Source: Mitsuaria sp. 7 (GTDB lineage: Bacteria; Pseudomonadota; Gammaproteobacteria; Burkholderiales; Burkholderiaceae_C). From it: a DNA stretch of 64,000 bases. Of the stretch, positions 62,578-64,000 are shown one piece after another. The stretch spans positions 3,428,279 to 3,492,278 of the forward strand of contig NZ_CP011514.1 of the NCBI RefSeq assembly GCF_001653795.1. The letters run 5' to 3'. Within the stretch, counting starts at the first letter, position 1, and each line of letters starts with the position of its first letter. The translations under genes were made by a program, and so were the position numbers. Under the pieces are notes generated by a model, which saw nothing but the letters and a program-made list of their open reading frames with translations, ran no database searches and had not been told where the DNA came from.

Positions 62578-64000
62578 ATGCTCGACCGCCTGTCCGTGGG
62601 CGCCAAGCTCAGCTTGGCCTTTTTCTGCGTTCTCCTGATCACCGCCCTGCTGGGCGGCCTGGCCCTGTTCCAACTGGGCCGGGTCAACGACACCGCCACC
62701 GACATGGCGGCGAACTGGCTGCCGTCGTCCCGCGTGGCGCAGTCGATCAACCAGGAGGTCACTCGCCTGCGCACCCGCGAGTACCGGCTGCTGCTGACGG
62801 AGGGCAATGCACGCGCCACCTACGCCGAGAAGATCGCGCAGGGCCGCCAGACCATCGAACAGCGCCTGAAGGCCTATGAGCCGATGGTGTCCTCGCCCGC
62901 CGAGGGCGAAAAGCTGCGGCAGATCCGGACGCTGTGGGCGACCTATGACGCGCACAACATCAAGCTGGTCGAAGCCGCGGTCCGCGGCGACGACGACACC
63001 GCCAAGCACCTGCTGGCCGTGGACAGCCTGCCCACGTATGAAGCCATGGGCAAGGCCGTGGACGAGCTGGTCGAGATCAACACCGCCGGCGCCGCCGCGG
63101 CCGACGCGCTGGGCGACCAGATCTACGACCGCAGCCGCTGGATGATCATCGGCATGACGCTGCTGGCCGTCGCGATCGGCGCGACGCTGGGCTTCGTGAT
63201 CACCCGCAAGATCACCCGGCCGCTGGCGGCCTCGGTCGTGATCGCCGAGGCGGTCGCCGCGGGCGATCTGACCCGCACGCTGCACGTCCAGGGCCGCGAT
63301 GAAGTGGCGCAGCTGCAGACCGCGCTGATGCGCATGGTCGGACAGCTGAAGTCGGTGGTCGCGCAGGTGCGCGACGGCGTGGAATCGGTGTCGAGCGCCT
63401 CGTCGCAGATCGCCGTCGGCAACCAGGACCTCTCGGCGCGCACCGAGCAGACCGCGGCCAACCTCGAGGAAACCGCGTCGAGCATGGAGCAGCTGACCAG
63501 CGCCGTCGGCCAGTCCGCCGACACCGCGCGCCAGGCCAACCAGCTCGCCGGCAGCGCCGCCGAGTCGGCCGCGCGCGGCGGCAAGGTCGTCGGACAGGTC
63601 GTGTCGCGGATGCAGGAGATCAGCGCCTCGTCGACCCGCATCGCCGACATCATCGGCACCATCGACGGCATCGCGTTCCAGACCAACATCCTGGCGCTGA
63701 ACGCCGCGGTCGAGGCCGCTCGCGCGGGCGAGCAGGGCCGCGGCTTCGCGGTCGTCGCGAGCGAAGTGCGCTCGCTGGCGCAGCGCAGCGCCGAGGCGGC
63801 CAAGGAGATCAAGACGCTGATCAACCGCTCGGTCGAGACGGTCGAAGCCGGCACGTCGGACGTCGCCGAAGCGGGTCGCACGATGGACGAGATCGTCCAC
63901 GGCGTGCGCCGCGTCACCGACCTGATGGGCGAGATCGCCGCGGCCGCCACCGAGCAGCGCGACGGCATCGCGCAGGTCAACCAGGCCGTCGCGAACCTGG
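62578..64000 (+). CDS. Methyl-accepting chemotaxis protein (3' part missing)
   Basis: The first 474 codons of an Mcp; it runs off the right edge without a stop. Membrane helix near 10-32 (LSLAFFCVLLITALLGGLALFQL), a four-helix-bundle type sensor (SRVAQSINQEVTRLRTREYRLLL), a second helix near 190-210 (WMIIGMTLLAVAIGATLGFVI), HAMP and the signalling domain with the conserved tip ([34 protein letters not shown]). AAAGAG precedes the ATG. Whether it carries a CheR-docking tail cannot be seen. Confidence 0.95.
   Translation, partial: MLDRLSVGAKLSLAFFCVLLITALLGGLALFQLGRVNDTATDMAANWLPSSRVAQSINQEVTRLRTREYRLLLTEGNARATYAEKIAQGRQTIEQRLKAYEPMVSSPAEGEKLRQIRTLWATYDAHNIKLVEAAVRGDDDTAKHLLAVDSLPTYEAMGKAVDELVEINTAGAAAADALGDQIYDRSRWMIIGMTLLAVAIGATLGFVITRKITRPLAASVVIAEAVAAGDLTRTLHVQGRDEVAQLQTALMRMVGQLKSVVAQVRDGVESVSSASSQIAVGNQDLSARTEQTAANLEETASSMEQLTSAVGQSADTARQANQLAGSAAESAARGGKVVGQVVSRMQEISASSTRIADIIGTIDGIAFQTNILALNAAVEAARAGEQGRGFAVVASEVRSLAQRSAEAAKEIKTLINRSVETVEAGTSDVAEAGRTMDEIVHGVRRVTDLMGEIAAAATEQRDGIAQVNQAVANL

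Noticed and set aside
1..64000. tRNA, rRNA, CRISPR arrays, insertion sequences, prophage genes, att sites
   Set aside because: I looked for transposase and integrase motifs, regular direct repeats and tRNA-like ends and saw none that hold up.

Overview
The window is high-GC DNA (by eye about two-thirds G+C) from a motile betaproteobacterium. The gene set fits Burkholderiales: an flhDC master regulator, cheZ, three small flagellins, a phasin and many methyl-accepting proteins. The Leptothrix/Rubrivivax/Roseateles/Mitsuaria side of the order is my best guess; this is inference from gene content and was not searched.

Layout. (1) 1-9635, minus strand: from right to left, a TPR gene, flhD2-flhC2, a glycosyltransferase, flhD1-flhC1, a membrane-anchored methyltransferase, motA, motB, cheY, cheZ, flhB and the 5' part of flhA, which runs off the left edge. 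The flhDC master-regulator pair is present twice with nearly identical proteins. (2) 9829-17120, plus: fliC1, fliC2, fliC3, fliD, fliS, fliT and a YcgR/PilZ-type brake. (3) 17208-29399: fliE (minus) facing away from the export/basal-body operon fliF-G-H-I-J-K-L-M-N-O-P-Q-R (plus). (4) 29454-35959, minus: a MacB-type ABC efflux system and a two-component system. (5) 36212-44112, plus: a chemotaxis operon (unknown small protein, cheY-like, cheA, mcp, cheW), then a second mcp. No cheR, cheB or cheD is in the window. (6) 44252-61463: oligopeptidase A, then an unusual minus-strand operon encoding an exported TPR-CHAT caspase-like protein, a FecR-domain protein and a CHASE2-PAS-GGDEF(degenerate)-EAL protein. 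Housekeeping genes follow (secreted unknown, MFS, rmuC, 2-hydroxyacid dehydrogenase, nitroreductase, thioesterase, HDAC-like amidohydrolase, phasin). (7) 61672-64000: a TetR regulator and a third mcp, cut by the right edge.

Regulation readable in the sequence. Sigma-28 (FliA) type promoters of the form TAAAG or TCAAG, 14-15 nt, then a GCCGATAA-like box precede flhA, flhB, the TPR gene, fliC1, fliC2, fliD and fliS. Weaker candidates precede fliE and the chemotaxis operon. The two flhD copies share an upstream 19-bp partial dyad. Several good intrinsic terminators separate the flagellin units.

Points most worth a second look: the doubled flhDC with a different passenger gene behind each copy; the sigma-28 promoter of the TPR gene; and the CHAT/FecR/CHASE2-EAL operon, whose overlapping TGATG junctions suggest an envelope sensor linking a caspase-like protein to c-di-GMP breakdown.
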